A DNA stretch of 64,000 nucleotides, taken from the NCBI GenBank assembly GCA_965263485.1, contig CBDHHO010000001.1, forward strand, positions 744,001-808,000, written 5' to 3'. The position numbers were made by a program, and so were the translations under genes. Under the pieces are notes generated by a model. That model did no database searches. It was not told the origin of the DNA and saw only the letters and a list, made by a program, of their open reading frames with translations. The first letter of the stretch is position 1, and each line of letters starts with the position of its first letter. The DNA is from Haliotispira sp965263485. Its GTDB lineage: Bacteria; Spirochaetota; Spirochaetia; SP-2023. Of the stretch, positions 52,128 through 61,178 are shown one piece after another.

Positions 52128-53063
52128 TCAGGCTCTCAGGGCTTCAACACGTGAAGATGCCGCGTGAGCTGCCAAGGCGGCGTCCCCTACCCCGACCGCC
52201 AACTGCCGAAATGGTGTCTGGCGTGCATCACCGATGGCAAAAAAACCCGGCACAGCGCTTTCCATGTGCTCATTAACCTTGATAAAACCCTGCCCGTCTT
52301 TCTCCACTTCCGGGAAAGCCAGCTCCGTGTTCGGAAGTGAGCCGACAAAGATAAACACAGCAGCAAACTCTTCCTCATAAATCTCATTCGTTTTCAGATT
52401 ATGGAGCCTTACCTGTTCTACTTTGTTCTCACCCAATATCTCCAGTGCCACATGAGAAAGGCGCAGTTCGATATGCGGGTTCCTGGCCACCCGATCTGCC
52501 AGAGCATCCTGAGCCCGGAATTTATCGCGGCGGTGGATCAGTACAATCTGATCGCTTAAATTGGCAAGGTAATGCGCTTCGTCACAGGCGGCATCGCCGC
52601 CTCCCACCACCAGTATCTTTTTACTTTTAAAAAACGGACCATCGCAGGACGCGCAATACGAAACCCCCCGCCCTACCAAGCGTTCTTCGCCTTTGATGCC
52701 CAACGCACGGTGCACCGCACCCGTGGCCAGAATCACTACGGGCGTCCGCATTTCGCCTTTTGGGGTTCGCACCACAAACAGAGAACCATCGCGCTGTAAC
52801 TCACTCACCTCTTCGACCTGTAATCCGGCACCAAAGTTGCGAGCCTGCTGCTCCATCTTTTGCGAAAAATCCATACCGGTGATGATTTGGGGAAAACCTG
52901 GGTAATTCTCCAATTCCGAAATAATCAGTGCCTGGCCGCCAAAGGCATAGCGCTCCAACAGCAAAGTATCCAAGTTGGCCCGTGCGCCGTACTGCGCCGC
53001 AGTCATACCGGCGACTCCGCCGCCAATCACCACAATATCCTGATCCCAATTGCCCTTTGCCAT
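52128..53063 (-). CDS. trxB: Thioredoxin reductase
   Basis: A 311-residue low-molecular-weight TrxR. FAD-binding VVIGGGVAGMTAA is at residues 11-23, the redox disulfide is C137-A-S-C140 followed by DGPFF (the usual sequence is CATCDG), and the NAD(P)H-binding VVGGGDAACDEA is near 152. The FAIGDAR motif close to the C-terminus contacts FAD. It reduces thioredoxin for disulfide reduction, deoxyribonucleotide synthesis and oxidative stress defence. It is 12 nt downstream of a small helical-protein gene, so the two are probably co-transcribed. Nothing is unusual apart from Ser in place of Thr in the active site. Confidence 0.95.
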   Translation of the reverse strand: MAKGNWDQDIVVIGGGVAGMTAAQYGARANLDTLLLERYAFGGQALIISELENYPGFPQIITGMDFSQKMEQQARNFGAGLQVEEVSELQRDGSLFVVRTPKGEMRTPVVILATGAVHRALGIKGEERLVGRGVSYCASCDGPFFKSKKILVVGGGDAACDEAHYLANLSDQIVLIHRRDKFRAQDALADRVARNPHIELRLSHVALEILGENKVEQVRLHNLKTNEIYEEEFAAVFIFVGSLPNTELAFPEVEKDGQGFIKVNEHMESAVPGFFAIGDARQTPFRQLAVGVGDAALAAHAASSRVEALRA

Positions 53064-53075
53064 CCGATTATCCTT

Positions 53076-53525
53076 TCACTTAGTTCTTGGTTCCCTTTGC
53101 ATCCTTCGGTCGGCAGGCGGGTTCAGCCATTTCTGCAGCACAGCGACAAAACGCTCTATCAATTCATCTGCTTTTTGCTGATTGTTCGCAGCCTCAAGCA
53201 GCAAATACGCCTTTATAAAATCGTGCTTTTCAAGGTAATAATCTGCCAGTTTTTGCAAGCCCGCGTTGTAACCCACGGCCAAATAGATTTTTTCGGCGGC
53301 TTGGATCTGTCCCAGGCCAAATAACTGATTTGCTTTGCGAGTCAGCAGTGCCTTATCCGAACTTAATAAACTGGTGTTGGGTTCGGGCAGCTGGTAGGTC
53401 TGCTGCTGTGGTATATAGCTCAGAGCGCACCGGACAGCCGCACTCAGTGTCCGGTCCTGCCGGGGTGTTTTGAGCCGGAGCAAGCCCTGCAGAAACCTTT
53501 CTGAATCCGTTTGTTCCGTAGTCAT
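53076..53525 (-). CDS. Small helical (TPR-like) protein upstream of trxB
   Basis: The ATG at 53525 gives 149 residues. No signal peptide or membrane helix is present. The C-terminal half consists of paired helices (NQLFGLGQIQAAEKIYLAVG, GLQKLADYYLEKHDFIKAY, LLLEAANNQQKADELIERF) with TPR-like spacing. The gene ends 12 nt before trxB and likely shares its transcript. A longer open frame to 53828 exists, but it covers element sequence and lacks coding character. Family not recognised; a regulatory or adaptor role is possible but unsupported. Confidence 0.65.
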   Translation of the reverse strand: MTTEQTDSERFLQGLLRLKTPRQDRTLSAAVRCALSYIPQQQTYQLPEPNTSLLSSDKALLTRKANQLFGLGQIQAAEKIYLAVGYNAGLQKLADYYLEKHDFIKAYLLLEAANNQQKADELIERFVAVLQKWLNPPADRRMQREPRTK

Positions 53526-53718
53526 TTGAAATGTTTGAACAGTCTGATGCTGAGTGAGCGAGATTTTCGTGACGGCGAAGAAATGAGAACCAATATTCTG
53601 CTGCAAAGTTATGGCAACAAGCTGTGGCGAAGTTTTGCGCCCACTCCTGCCGCAGGCACAACTATTACTCACATAAAGATCGCCGTTTAGTTTGCTCTCA
53701 TGATGTTGAAGAATTCTT

Positions 53719-53737
53719 AGGGGGACCTCTAAAAATG
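53719..53737 (+). repeat. Solo left terminus of the dispersed element
   Basis: AGGGGGACCTCTAAAAATG occurs between the small helical-protein gene and the LysM-like protein gene without a matching right terminus. Confidence 0.6.
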
Positions 53738-53824
53738 AGCCAAAATGTGCTGGAGGAGTCTCTGTTTCTTTGCTTGGGGGAATCTTGGGCAGATATTCAC
53801 AAATTACGGTTCTGTACCGACAGC

Positions 53825-54721
53825 TCAATCCAGGAACGCCTGTTCCTTGATCAATTTTTCTGCCATCTGGCGGTCTTTGAGAGTAATAACACTCGAATAA
53901 TTTTCCAGAAAGTCTTTGTCGTAGCGCACGGCAGAAGCCAGCAGTTGAGCAGCTGCCAGGTCCTTCCTCTCCCCAATTTGCTTGTAAGTTTTGTACACCT
54001 TCAAGTAGGCACTCAACAAAGTTTTGCGATCATCTTCGGAAAAATCACCATCGGCGGTCAAAGACTCATAGATGCTGACCTTCTCACCGGGGAAAATCAG
54101 ATCCGGGTTACTGCTGCGCAAGTTATCGGTATTCATGGTGTACAGGTCGGGCCACATAAACAAGTCATCCCAGTATTTGCCGGTGATGCGGGCAAACCAG
54201 TCATTTTTGCGGACGCTGTAGTCGGAAACATGAACCCTTTTGTTGCCCATGACATCATAAGCGTAGTCCGCATCACTGGCAGGACTGCTGACTACCAAAG
54301 ATCCAATGGGGGCAGCAGGCATTACCGGAGCACTATTTGCTCGCTCTTTGCCCATATCCGCTGTCTGTGGCTCTTCTGCAACAGTATTGCTCAGGTAATC
54401 ACGGCGCAGTTCGTTATCGTCGATCAGCAGATCATCGCCAAGGTCACTGCTATCGACCTCCAATGATTCAGGTTCAGCAACCTCAGGACTCCCGACAATC
54501 TGAACCTCCGAATCCTGATATTCTGTTGTCCCCAGACTCAGCAAAGTCTCCGAAGCACTTTCACGGGCAACCAGAATGCGGCTTGAATCATCGTTGACAG
54601 GAAGCCAGAACAGCACGGTAATCACTATTATCGTCAGTACCAAAAACAGTACGACCATCATACGTTGCAACTGGGTATTCACAAACGTCCTCCCTCTCAA
54701 AATGCCCTCTGCATTATCCAT
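53825..54721 (-). CDS. Membrane-anchored LysM-like protein
   Basis: A 298-residue protein with an N-terminal transmembrane helix (MMVVLFLVLTIIVITVLFWL, about residues 21-40). An acidic, disordered region follows, then from about residue 165 a LysM-like unit (VRKNDWFARITGKYWDDLF, LYTMNTDNLRSSNPDLIFPGE). The final ~70 residues form helices. LysM binds peptidoglycan, so the protein likely links the inner membrane to the wall or senses it. Several spirochaetal anchored LysM proteins look alike; this comparison is from memory. The start has a good basic N-terminus. Confidence 0.75.
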   Translation of the reverse strand: MDNAEGILRGRTFVNTQLQRMMVVLFLVLTIIVITVLFWLPVNDDSSRILVARESASETLLSLGTTEYQDSEVQIVGSPEVAEPESLEVDSSDLGDDLLIDDNELRRDYLSNTVAEEPQTADMGKERANSAPVMPAAPIGSLVVSSPASDADYAYDVMGNKRVHVSDYSVRKNDWFARITGKYWDDLFMWPDLYTMNTDNLRSSNPDLIFPGEKVSIYESLTADGDFSEDDRKTLLSAYLKVYKTYKQIGERKDLAAAQLLASAVRYDKDFLENYSSVITLKDRQMAEKLIKEQAFLD

Positions 54722-54854
54722 AAAATTTCTGCCACAGCCAAGTCCAGATTCTATAAAAAACCCGTATTTTCGGCAAAAAACGTCATAGCAAAGAAAGCCC
54801 TTTCATTGCTCTATCGGCCTTTCCGATCTTTCTATGAATCTTTTCGATAAAGAA

Positions 54855-54927
54855 AAGGGAACCTCTAAAAATCGTATCGCTTCGCGAGAATTGTACAATC
54901 GCTCTGTTTCGCCGCAGCGGGTGCCCG
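54855..54927 (+). repeat. Dispersed element, truncated copy 22 (left half)
   Basis: GGGAACCTCTAAAAATCG followed by module A (CGCTTCGCGAGAATTGTACA, CGCTCTG) runs to about 54918, then degenerates into GGGTGCCC at 54920-54927 directly at the stop codon of the coiled-coil gene. Module B is missing. Confidence 0.8.
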
Positions 54928-57612
54928 TTAGATTCTGGAACCCATCTCCAAAATCAATTCCACCTCACCTACACTGATATTCAATTGTTTGGCGATCGTG
55001 GCATTGTCCCAGCCCTTTTCGGCCAGTTGAAAAACCATGCCGCGAGTCTCTTCGTGGGGCAAATCTACAACCGCACCGCTTTCGCCAGCGCCTTGCCCCA
55101 CACCCTGCCCATGCAGAGTGAGCTGTTCGGCCAGACGAATATTACTGTCCAGCCCCTCGCTCATCTCCTGAATGCGTTTTTCGGCCTTGACCAGCCAGCC
55201 GCGCATTTTCTCCATTTCGTCCGAATGCTGCCGGGATGCGTCCAATAGTTCCTGCAGCAGGGAGACTTGCTCAAACACCTGCTCAGTCTGTTCGGTATTC
55301 TGCTCAATCACGGCCTGCAAGCTGCTGATTTCTTTGGTCTTTTGCTCCAGTGGGCCCAGCAGTTGCTCTGCCGAACGAATGCGCGCTTCAATACCCTTCA
55401 TTTCACTAATATGCTGTAAACCTGTTGCCTGATAGGCCTCAAGATTCCGAGCCTGTTCTTCCAGAGCCAGGAATTCTTTGCCCCTTTCCTGATAGACAGC
55501 TCCAATGTGGCGAAAGGTTTCTTCCATTTGCTGGACACGATCGTGCTGGGCATACAATAGCTCCCACTTGCTGCGAGTCTGTTCCAGCCTCTGCTCTAAA
55601 TCTTGAACATTCTGCTGCAAGACTTCTGCACGCTCTTCACTCGCTTCCAAAGCCTTCAATTTTTCGACCACGCCCTGGGCCAACTGTCGGATGTACTCAA
55701 ACTCTTTTTCCAAGTGCTGGCTTTGCTCGGTATAGGTGTTGAGTACTGAGCTCTGTTCGCGTAGTTTCGCAATCTGCTCGCGTGTGTCCCGCCACAGAGT
55801 TTCGGCTCGTTCAATCAGTTTGCCATTGCTCAGAATATGCTGCTGCTGTTTCTCAATGGTCTCAAAATTGTTAGCCATCTGCTGCACATCAGTTTGGATA
55901 CGAACTTCCAAGGTCTCATACTGTTCTTCGAGCCTGCGACCGCGATCCTGTATGCTTTTTTCCATCTGTTGGAATTCCTGTGACCACTGTTCCAACTCAT
56001 CCCCGTGCTCATCCAGACGCCTGCGAAGTTCCGCATCGCGCTCCTTATTCTGCTGCGCCATGCTTTCTTGCCGGGTCTTGGCCTCGGATTTCAGCTTCTC
56101 AACCACATCCTGAATTTCACGCCCGGCCTCAGCTGAATGCTGTTGCATCTCCTGCCGGGAGCTGCGCAGTTGCTCCTTCAATTCCCGACGCTCGCCTGCC
56201 ACCTCTCGCTCCCAGAGTTCGCTGCTGCGCTCCCAGTTTTCATGTTGCGTGCGCTCGGCCCGGGCTGCCAAGTCTTCCAATTGCTGTTTCAATTTAGCAT
56301 CCCAGCTCTGCAAATGCCCACTCAGCTGATTCTGCTTACGTCGCAGCTCATCAGCAAAATTATTTTCGTACAGCTCAAACTGAGCACTCAGTTCTTCGCG
56401 CGAACGGTTTTCGATATGTTCAAGATCGACCTGCAAGCGGTGGTAATTCTCTGACAGAATATTCCAATCACCAAACAGCTCAGTGGCCTGCTTGCGGTAC
56501 GAATCGCAGGTCTGTTCCATTTCGGCCTGCATATCAGCACGGAAATGTTCTAGTAGGGTGTCTCGATCTTTCTTGATATCAGATTCAATACCGGAAAACT
56601 TTTCAAAATAGGCACTACACCATTGCTCAAATTCCTGCAGGCGCTGGTGTACCTGGTCAATCGTCTGCTGCATCAGCAAGTCAGTTTCTTTACTCAGCAG
56701 AGCCTTTTGCTCATTTTGCAGGTTCAGCACATCATGTTCCAAGCGTTCACGCAGTTCTTGGCGGTGGTGCTCTTGGTACTGGCTCAGCTCTTTCTGGATA
56801 TCTTTATAATTCTTTGCCAAGTGCTCCAGCGAGTTTTGCAACTGGTTCTGCCGGGCCGCGATCTGATCTTCCAGCCCGCTATTCTGCTGCATCGCCTCTT
56901 GCAGTTTATCGCGCAGGGCTTTCTGAGTCTGTCGCAGGCGCTCGGCATCTGATTGCAAGACTCGTTCAATTTTGTCCCATTCTCCGCGCGCCCGGATGAC
57001 CTTTTGCAACGATTCGGCTTGCTGCCCGGTCTCTTGCTCCAAGAGCTGTAAGCGCTTGGCAAACTTCATCAGATTTTCACTTAGCTGTTCCTTTTGGGCT
57101 TCCAGGTGCTGATCGGCATCACTGCGCAGCATATTGCCGTGTTCGGTCAACTTCTGCATCAGGTAGTTTTGCAATTCCGCAGCCCAACGCCGCTGCTCCT
57201 TCAGGTGAGTGTCCAGCTTGTGAACCTGCTCGGTCTGCTGGTCGGTCCGGCTGAATTGTTCCTCGATCCGGGCAAGCTCTTCTTCATAGCGATTCACAGA
57301 CTCAAACAGAGTCTCCAGGCGCTGCCGGGCAGCCTCCAGCCCCTCTACGCTCTGAAGGAAGCTCTGGTAACTCTGCTCGCCGCGCCTCATGAATTCCAGG
57401 TTCAAGTCGCGCTGAGCCTCCATATCGACAGAGCGATCTTCTAATTCATCTAAAATACTTTGGAAGCGCTGTTCCATATTGCTCCGCACGTTGTCAAGGA
57501 AGCGGCGCACATCATTGATGGAGCGGTTATTACTGTCGCGGGCTCGGAAATACAGTACCAACAGCACCAAGACCAACACACTAATGACATCACCTAAGTC
57601 AAATATGGTCAT
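54928..57612 (-). CDS. Very long membrane-anchored coiled-coil protein (SpiroCoCo-like)
   Basis: The 894-residue protein has a single N-terminal transmembrane helix (VISVLVLVLLVLYF, residues 9-22). About 800 residues follow that are almost purely heptad coiled coil, very rich in Gln, Glu, Arg and Leu. The C-terminal ~35 residues (GWDNATIAKQLNISVGEVEL) form a small helix-turn-helix-like cap. This is the architecture of spirochaetal coiled-coil proteins; I infer a structural or cell-shape role. It is intact, and its stop abuts dispersed element copy 22. A phage tape-measure protein is a weaker alternative because no phage genes are nearby. Confidence 0.8.
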   Translation of the reverse strand: MTIFDLGDVISVLVLVLLVLYFRARDSNNRSINDVRRFLDNVRSNMEQRFQSILDELEDRSVDMEAQRDLNLEFMRRGEQSYQSFLQSVEGLEAARQRLETLFESVNRYEEELARIEEQFSRTDQQTEQVHKLDTHLKEQRRWAAELQNYLMQKLTEHGNMLRSDADQHLEAQKEQLSENLMKFAKRLQLLEQETGQQAESLQKVIRARGEWDKIERVLQSDAERLRQTQKALRDKLQEAMQQNSGLEDQIAARQNQLQNSLEHLAKNYKDIQKELSQYQEHHRQELRERLEHDVLNLQNEQKALLSKETDLLMQQTIDQVHQRLQEFEQWCSAYFEKFSGIESDIKKDRDTLLEHFRADMQAEMEQTCDSYRKQATELFGDWNILSENYHRLQVDLEHIENRSREELSAQFELYENNFADELRRKQNQLSGHLQSWDAKLKQQLEDLAARAERTQHENWERSSELWEREVAGERRELKEQLRSSRQEMQQHSAEAGREIQDVVEKLKSEAKTRQESMAQQNKERDAELRRRLDEHGDELEQWSQEFQQMEKSIQDRGRRLEEQYETLEVRIQTDVQQMANNFETIEKQQQHILSNGKLIERAETLWRDTREQIAKLREQSSVLNTYTEQSQHLEKEFEYIRQLAQGVVEKLKALEASEERAEVLQQNVQDLEQRLEQTRSKWELLYAQHDRVQQMEETFRHIGAVYQERGKEFLALEEQARNLEAYQATGLQHISEMKGIEARIRSAEQLLGPLEQKTKEISSLQAVIEQNTEQTEQVFEQVSLLQELLDASRQHSDEMEKMRGWLVKAEKRIQEMSEGLDSNIRLAEQLTLHGQGVGQGAGESGAVVDLPHEETRGMVFQLAEKGWDNATIAKQLNISVGEVELILEMGSRI

Positions 57613-57719
57613 AATGATGTGATTTCCCCTACCTTCATCCAGAGTGAGATTCTAAGGGACTCCCATTCCGTATTATTCCCGCTCTTAATTTGTCTGTCAG
57701 ACATTAGGGAACCTCATAA

Positions 57720-58035
57720 GGGGACCTCTAAAAATGGTATCGCTTCGCGAGAATTGTACAATCGCTCTGCTTTGCCACAGCGGTTGTACCGCCTTTTGAT
57801 GCCAGACGAAGGCTCCAATGCGAGCTGGCGCAGCATTGGTGAAATGAGAAGGCCCGTGCGCAGCCAGGGCCGACCTTCCTCTTTGCGATCTGGGCGAGCT
57901 GGCGCAGCATTGGTGAACTGGCAGGCCGTGCGCAGCAAAGAGCCTGCGTCCTCTCTTTCGTGACAAAGCTGCTCCGTGAAAAAGACCGAGTCTGGTGCGG
58001 CATCTTTCTGTGATAGGAAATTTTTAGAGGTTCCC
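57720..58035 (+). repeat. Dispersed element, copy 23 (316 bp, long form) with ATAA target duplication
   Basis: GGGGACCTCTAAAAATGG at the left, ATTTTTAGAGGTTCCC at the right, flanked by ATAA at 57716-57719 and 58036-58039. It has module A, two copies of module C, then the end of B, as in copy 13. Solo fragments of terminus sequence lie on both sides (57705-57714; 58058-58077). Confidence 0.92.
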
Positions 58036-58077
58036 ATAAATAGCTTCGCAAGAAGAGCGAATTTCTAGAGGTACCCA

Positions 58078-58764
58078 TTAGTATTGTAGAAACCTGTCAA
58101 AACGATACAGGAATTGTCTGTAACTGCGGTAGTGAAAGTCCGCCAACGAATCGCGGCGATTCCTCCAGGTAAAATAGGCGGCCCGGCAGCCCGCGCTCTT
58201 GGCTCCTTCAATGTCATTGCGATAGTTGTTGCCCACATACAGCACCTCTGCCGCTTGCAGGCCCAGTTTGCGCGACAGGTATTCGTAGGCCATCGCGTGA
58301 GGTTTTAAGTAGCCACTGCCTTCGGAAGTAATGGCCAGATCCCAGTACTCGGAACCCAAACCGAAATATTCCAGTTTTTTATCCACCGGGAAATCGGACA
58401 TCGCGGCTACGATAAACCCCCTCGCCTTCAGCTCTCGCAAAACCTGTTTCACTCCAGGCAAGGGGCGCAAATAGCGGAAGCTGCCTTCCCAGACTTGGTA
58501 GATCTTTTCGTCCAGCAGTTTTTCAACTTCATCAACATTTTCACCGGTCAAGTCAGCGTACATCTGAGCCTGGTGATGAAGCAGTCCGGCTCGCCCCTTG
58601 GCCTCGTATTGGTAGCCATCTTCGCGCAGGTTGTGACGCACCTTCCAATAACGTTGCACCAACTGAAAATTGCGAATATAAAAGCCCAAGGAGGTAGTGA
58701 GCAATTTCCACTGCGGATATAGCGTTCCATCAATATCAAATGTTACTGCTTTTACCTGCGGCAT
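58078..58764 (-). CDS. HAD-superfamily hydrolase (class IA, phosphoglycolate-phosphatase-like)
   Basis: The 228-residue protein has the DxDGT nucleophile motif VTFDIDGTLYP (Asp10, Asp12), AMSDFP (motif II), Lys in SEGSGYLKPHAMAYEY (motif III) and VGNNYRNDIEGAKSAGC (motif IV), with a helical cap between I and II. This is a class IA HAD hydrolase, probably acting on a small phosphate ester. It has no identifiable partners; dispersed elements lie on both sides. It is different from the Cof-type enzyme at 598-1422 and from ThrH. Confidence 0.9.
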   Translation of the reverse strand: MPQVKAVTFDIDGTLYPQWKLLTTSLGFYIRNFQLVQRYWKVRHNLREDGYQYEAKGRAGLLHHQAQMYADLTGENVDEVEKLLDEKIYQVWEGSFRYLRPLPGVKQVLRELKARGFIVAAMSDFPVDKKLEYFGLGSEYWDLAITSEGSGYLKPHAMAYEYLSRKLGLQAAEVLYVGNNYRNDIEGAKSAGCRAAYFTWRNRRDSLADFHYRSYRQFLYRFDRFLQY

Positions 58765-58868
58765 TCCCGTCCCTCCGAACCCCGGACTGGAGAGACCGGC
58801 GCTGTAAACAGTTCAATATACTGCTTTTGGAACGGCTAGGCAAACAAGCGGGAGAAACCTGCAAAGAC

Positions 58869-58988
58869 GCTCTAAAAATCCCTTCGTCTGGCATCAAAAC
58901 GCGGTACAATCGCCAGCGAAGACAAAGTAGAAGCAGAGCGATTGGACCATTCTCGCAGAAAGCGATACCATTTGTAAAGGTTCTCATA
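58869..58988 (-). repeat. Dispersed element, truncated copy 24 (A module, minus orientation)
   Basis: CTCTAAAAATCCCTTCGTCTGG, part of B reversed, then GCGGTACAATCGC and GAGCGATTGGACC (diverged A hairpin) and GCGATACCATTTGTAAAG at the right. Termini are degenerate. Confidence 0.75.
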
Positions 58989-59134
58989 AATTTTTCGATA
59001 ACGAATATCATTATTATCTAATAGTTATTGTTCTATAATCATTAATTAATATGGAATTATGATATATAATAATCTGAATTATCCTGAATAATAAATAGCT
59101 ATGCTTATAAATGAGCTTAAATATAAATTTTTCC

Positions 59135-59163
59135 TTGACGGCTGCGAAAAGTCGTGTTAGCAT
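59135..59163 (+). promoter_or_regulatory. Promoter upstream of the hydrogenase operon
   Basis: TTGACG (59135-59140), a 17-nt spacer and TAGCAT (59158-59163) form a plausible sigma-70-type promoter in an AT-rich region. Transcription from near 59170 would yield a leader of about 160 nt ahead of hoxF, containing the structured element at 59179-59264. Confidence 0.55.
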
Positions 59164-59178
59164 AAGTCATGGGAAATA

Positions 59179-59264
59179 ACTCATGCCATCAGGGATCGTC
59201 CGGGTTTCCCCGTCTGTGCCTTTATTTGCAAGGATGTCTGCCTGCAATCTCAAGTGGCATGAGT
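59179..59264 (+). ncRNA. Candidate structured leader RNA ahead of hoxF
   Basis: A closing stem of 10 perfect pairs (ACTCATGCCA at 59179-59188, TGGCATGAGT at 59255-59264) encloses two hairpins: CGGG/CCCG at 59201-59211, and TTGCAAGG/CCTGCAA at 59226-59247. This is a three-way junction about 86 nt long, 68 nt before the hoxF start. I do not recognise a known riboswitch class. It could be a riboswitch, a protein-binding leader or an mRNA-stability element. Function is inferred only. Confidence 0.5.
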
Positions 59265-59332
59265 GTAATACAGACTAGCGAACCTCCAGATTTTCATCAC
59301 TTGAGGGCTTGTTTATAGAAAGGTAGAAAACA

Positions 59333-61150
59333 ATGAATGATCGCATCATAGAGTCCATTATGGCAGAGTACCCGCAAGACCGGGCCTATATGATTGATAT
59401 ACTGATACGGCTGCAACAGCGTGCAGGTTATATTGATGACCAAAGTGTCATTGTGCTGGCAGAGCATTTCGCCGTATCGCCCTTGGATGTGCGGGAAACT
59501 ATCAGCTTCTATCACTTCCTTCATGAACAAGCAACCGGAAAGCACATCATCTACCTAGCCGATACCGTGATTGCCCGGATGAATGGCTATGATACAGTGC
59601 TGGCGGCACTTGAACAGGAGACGGGCTGCGTCTCGGGCCAAAGCAGCCCGGATGGTCTGTTCAGTCTGTTTGAGACTTCCTGTATCGGGCTCTCCGACCA
59701 GGAACCGGCAATCCTGATCGACATGATTCCGTTTACTAGGCTGACCCCGGCCAAAGTTCACGACATTGTGGCTGCCATCCGCGGTGGCAAAACCGCCGAG
59801 CAACTGGCAAATCCCCAGGGCATTGACAAAACTTCACTTGAGTATGTCGAGAAGTTGGTTGACACCAATATCAGGGAAAACGGTCCGGTCTTTTTTACCG
59901 GACAGACCCAGGCAGCTCAGGTACTGAGCAAGGCAATGGAGCGCTTGCCCGATGAGTTGATTGCAGAACTGACCAATGCCCGCCTGCGCGGTCGCGGTGG
60001 AGCTGGTTTTATGACCGGGCTGAAGTGGAATATCTGCCGCCGGGCTGAAGGCGATGAAAAGGTGATTATCTGTAATGCCGATGAGGGCGAGCCGGGAACC
60101 TTCAAGGACCGCGTGCTGCTGACCAGGTCTCCGGAGCAGGTGATTCTGGGCATGCTGATCGCTGCCTATTCAGTTGGTGCAACAGAGGGGATACTCTATC
60201 TGCGTTATGAATACAACTATCTGTACGAATATCTCGAAAATATCTTGGCAAATTTGCGCAAACAGAGGCTGCTCGGGCAACGTATTCTCGGCAAGCAGGG
60301 CTTTGACTTTGATATCCGCATCCATCTGGGGGCCGGAGCCTATATTTGCGGCGATGAGTCCGCTCTGATCGAATCTTGCGAAGGAAAGCGAGGGACTCCC
60401 AGAGTCAAACCGCCATTTCCGGTACAGAAAGGTTACAAGGGCAGGCCCACGATTGTCAATAATGTGGAAACTTTTGCCAATGTCGCCTGCATTCTTGAAA
60501 AGGGAGCTTCTTTCTACCTGGGCTTGGGCACTCACGGGCCACAGGGAGATTCGCACGGAAGCAGGTTGATCAGCGTATCCGGTGATGTCGAGCGACCGGG
60601 AATCTATGAAATTGAGTGGGGCATCACCCTGCGGGAAGTCCTGCAAAAAGTCGGAGCTGTTGATGCTAAGGCTGTACAAATCAGTGGTCCGGCAGGCGAG
60701 TGCGTTTCCGCCCGACAGGATGGAGAGCGGGTGTTCAGCTACCAAGATTTGTCCTGCAATGGCTCGGTGATGGTATTCAATTCCAAGCGCGACATCCTGG
60801 GCCTAGTACGACACTACATGCAGTTTTTTGTCAACGAGTCCTGCGGCATTTGTACTCCCTGCCGTGTAGGCAATGTCGAACTGCTGAAGAAGATTCAGCT
60901 CTTTGTCGAAGGCAGGGCCATCGAGACCGATATCGAGGAAATTCTTTCTTGGTCAAAAATTGTGCGCAGCGGCAGCCGTTGTGGCCTGGGAACGACTTCT
61001 CCCAAATCCATCGTGCAGACCTTAGAGCGGTTTCCCGAAGTATATCGCAGCAAAATCAGCAAGCAGGATGGCCCTCTGTTAAAGTCCTTTTCCATGGAAG
61101 AAGCCATGCTCGGTTTTGAAGAAGCCAAGCAAAAATTGCTGACAAACTAA
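59333..61150 (+). CDS. hoxF: NAD-reducing hydrogenase diaphorase subunit (NuoE-NuoF fusion)
   Basis: At 605 residues, the N-terminal ~160 match NuoE-like thioredoxin folds and residues 200-600 match NuoF. The NuoF part has LRGRGGAGF (220-226; FMN), CNADEGEPGTFKDR (NADH) and the [4Fe-4S] ligands C504, C507, C510 and C550. In the NuoE part only Cys99 and Cys117 remain, so the usual four-cysteine [2Fe-2S] site is not preserved, as in other HoxF proteins. It passes electrons between NAD(H) and HoxU. A ribosome-binding site (AAAGG) precedes the ATG. It is the first gene of hoxFUYH; no separate hoxE is present. Confidence 0.93.
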   Translation: MNDRIIESIMAEYPQDRAYMIDILIRLQQRAGYIDDQSVIVLAEHFAVSPLDVRETISFYHFLHEQATGKHIIYLADTVIARMNGYDTVLAALEQETGCVSGQSSPDGLFSLFETSCIGLSDQEPAILIDMIPFTRLTPAKVHDIVAAIRGGKTAEQLANPQGIDKTSLEYVEKLVDTNIRENGPVFFTGQTQAAQVLSKAMERLPDELIAELTNARLRGRGGAGFMTGLKWNICRRAEGDEKVIICNADEGEPGTFKDRVLLTRSPEQVILGMLIAAYSVGATEGILYLRYEYNYLYEYLENILANLRKQRLLGQRILGKQGFDFDIRIHLGAGAYICGDESALIESCEGKRGTPRVKPPFPVQKGYKGRPTIVNNVETFANVACILEKGASFYLGLGTHGPQGDSHGSRLISVSGDVERPGIYEIEWGITLREVLQKVGAVDAKAVQISGPAGECVSARQDGERVFSYQDLSCNGSVMVFNSKRDILGLVRHYMQFFVNESCGICTPCRVGNVELLKKIQLFVEGRAIETDIEEILSWSKIVRSGSRCGLGTTSPKSIVQTLERFPEVYRSKISKQDGPLLKSFSMEEAMLGFEEAKQKLLTN

Positions 61151-61178
61151 TATAAAATTTACGTGTAGGAGGCAGCTG

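Noticed and set aside
53525..53828. N-terminal extension of the small helical protein upstream of trxB
   Set aside because: The extra 101 codons cross a solo element terminus and lack coding character; the ATG at 53525 fits the conserved helical part.
54928..57612. Phage tape-measure protein
   Set aside because: No phage structural, lysis or integration genes are nearby, and the single N-terminal anchor followed by continuous coiled coil fits spirochaetal structural proteins better.
57697..58078. Several overlapping open frames of about 90-120 codons between the coiled-coil and HAD genes
   Set aside because: All lie within dispersed element copy 23 and its terminal repeats and have no start signals.
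59179..59264. Identification of the hoxF leader as a cobalamin, NiCo, Moco or fluoride riboswitch
   Set aside because: None of the core consensus stretches of these classes that I can recall is present, so the structure is reported as unclassified.
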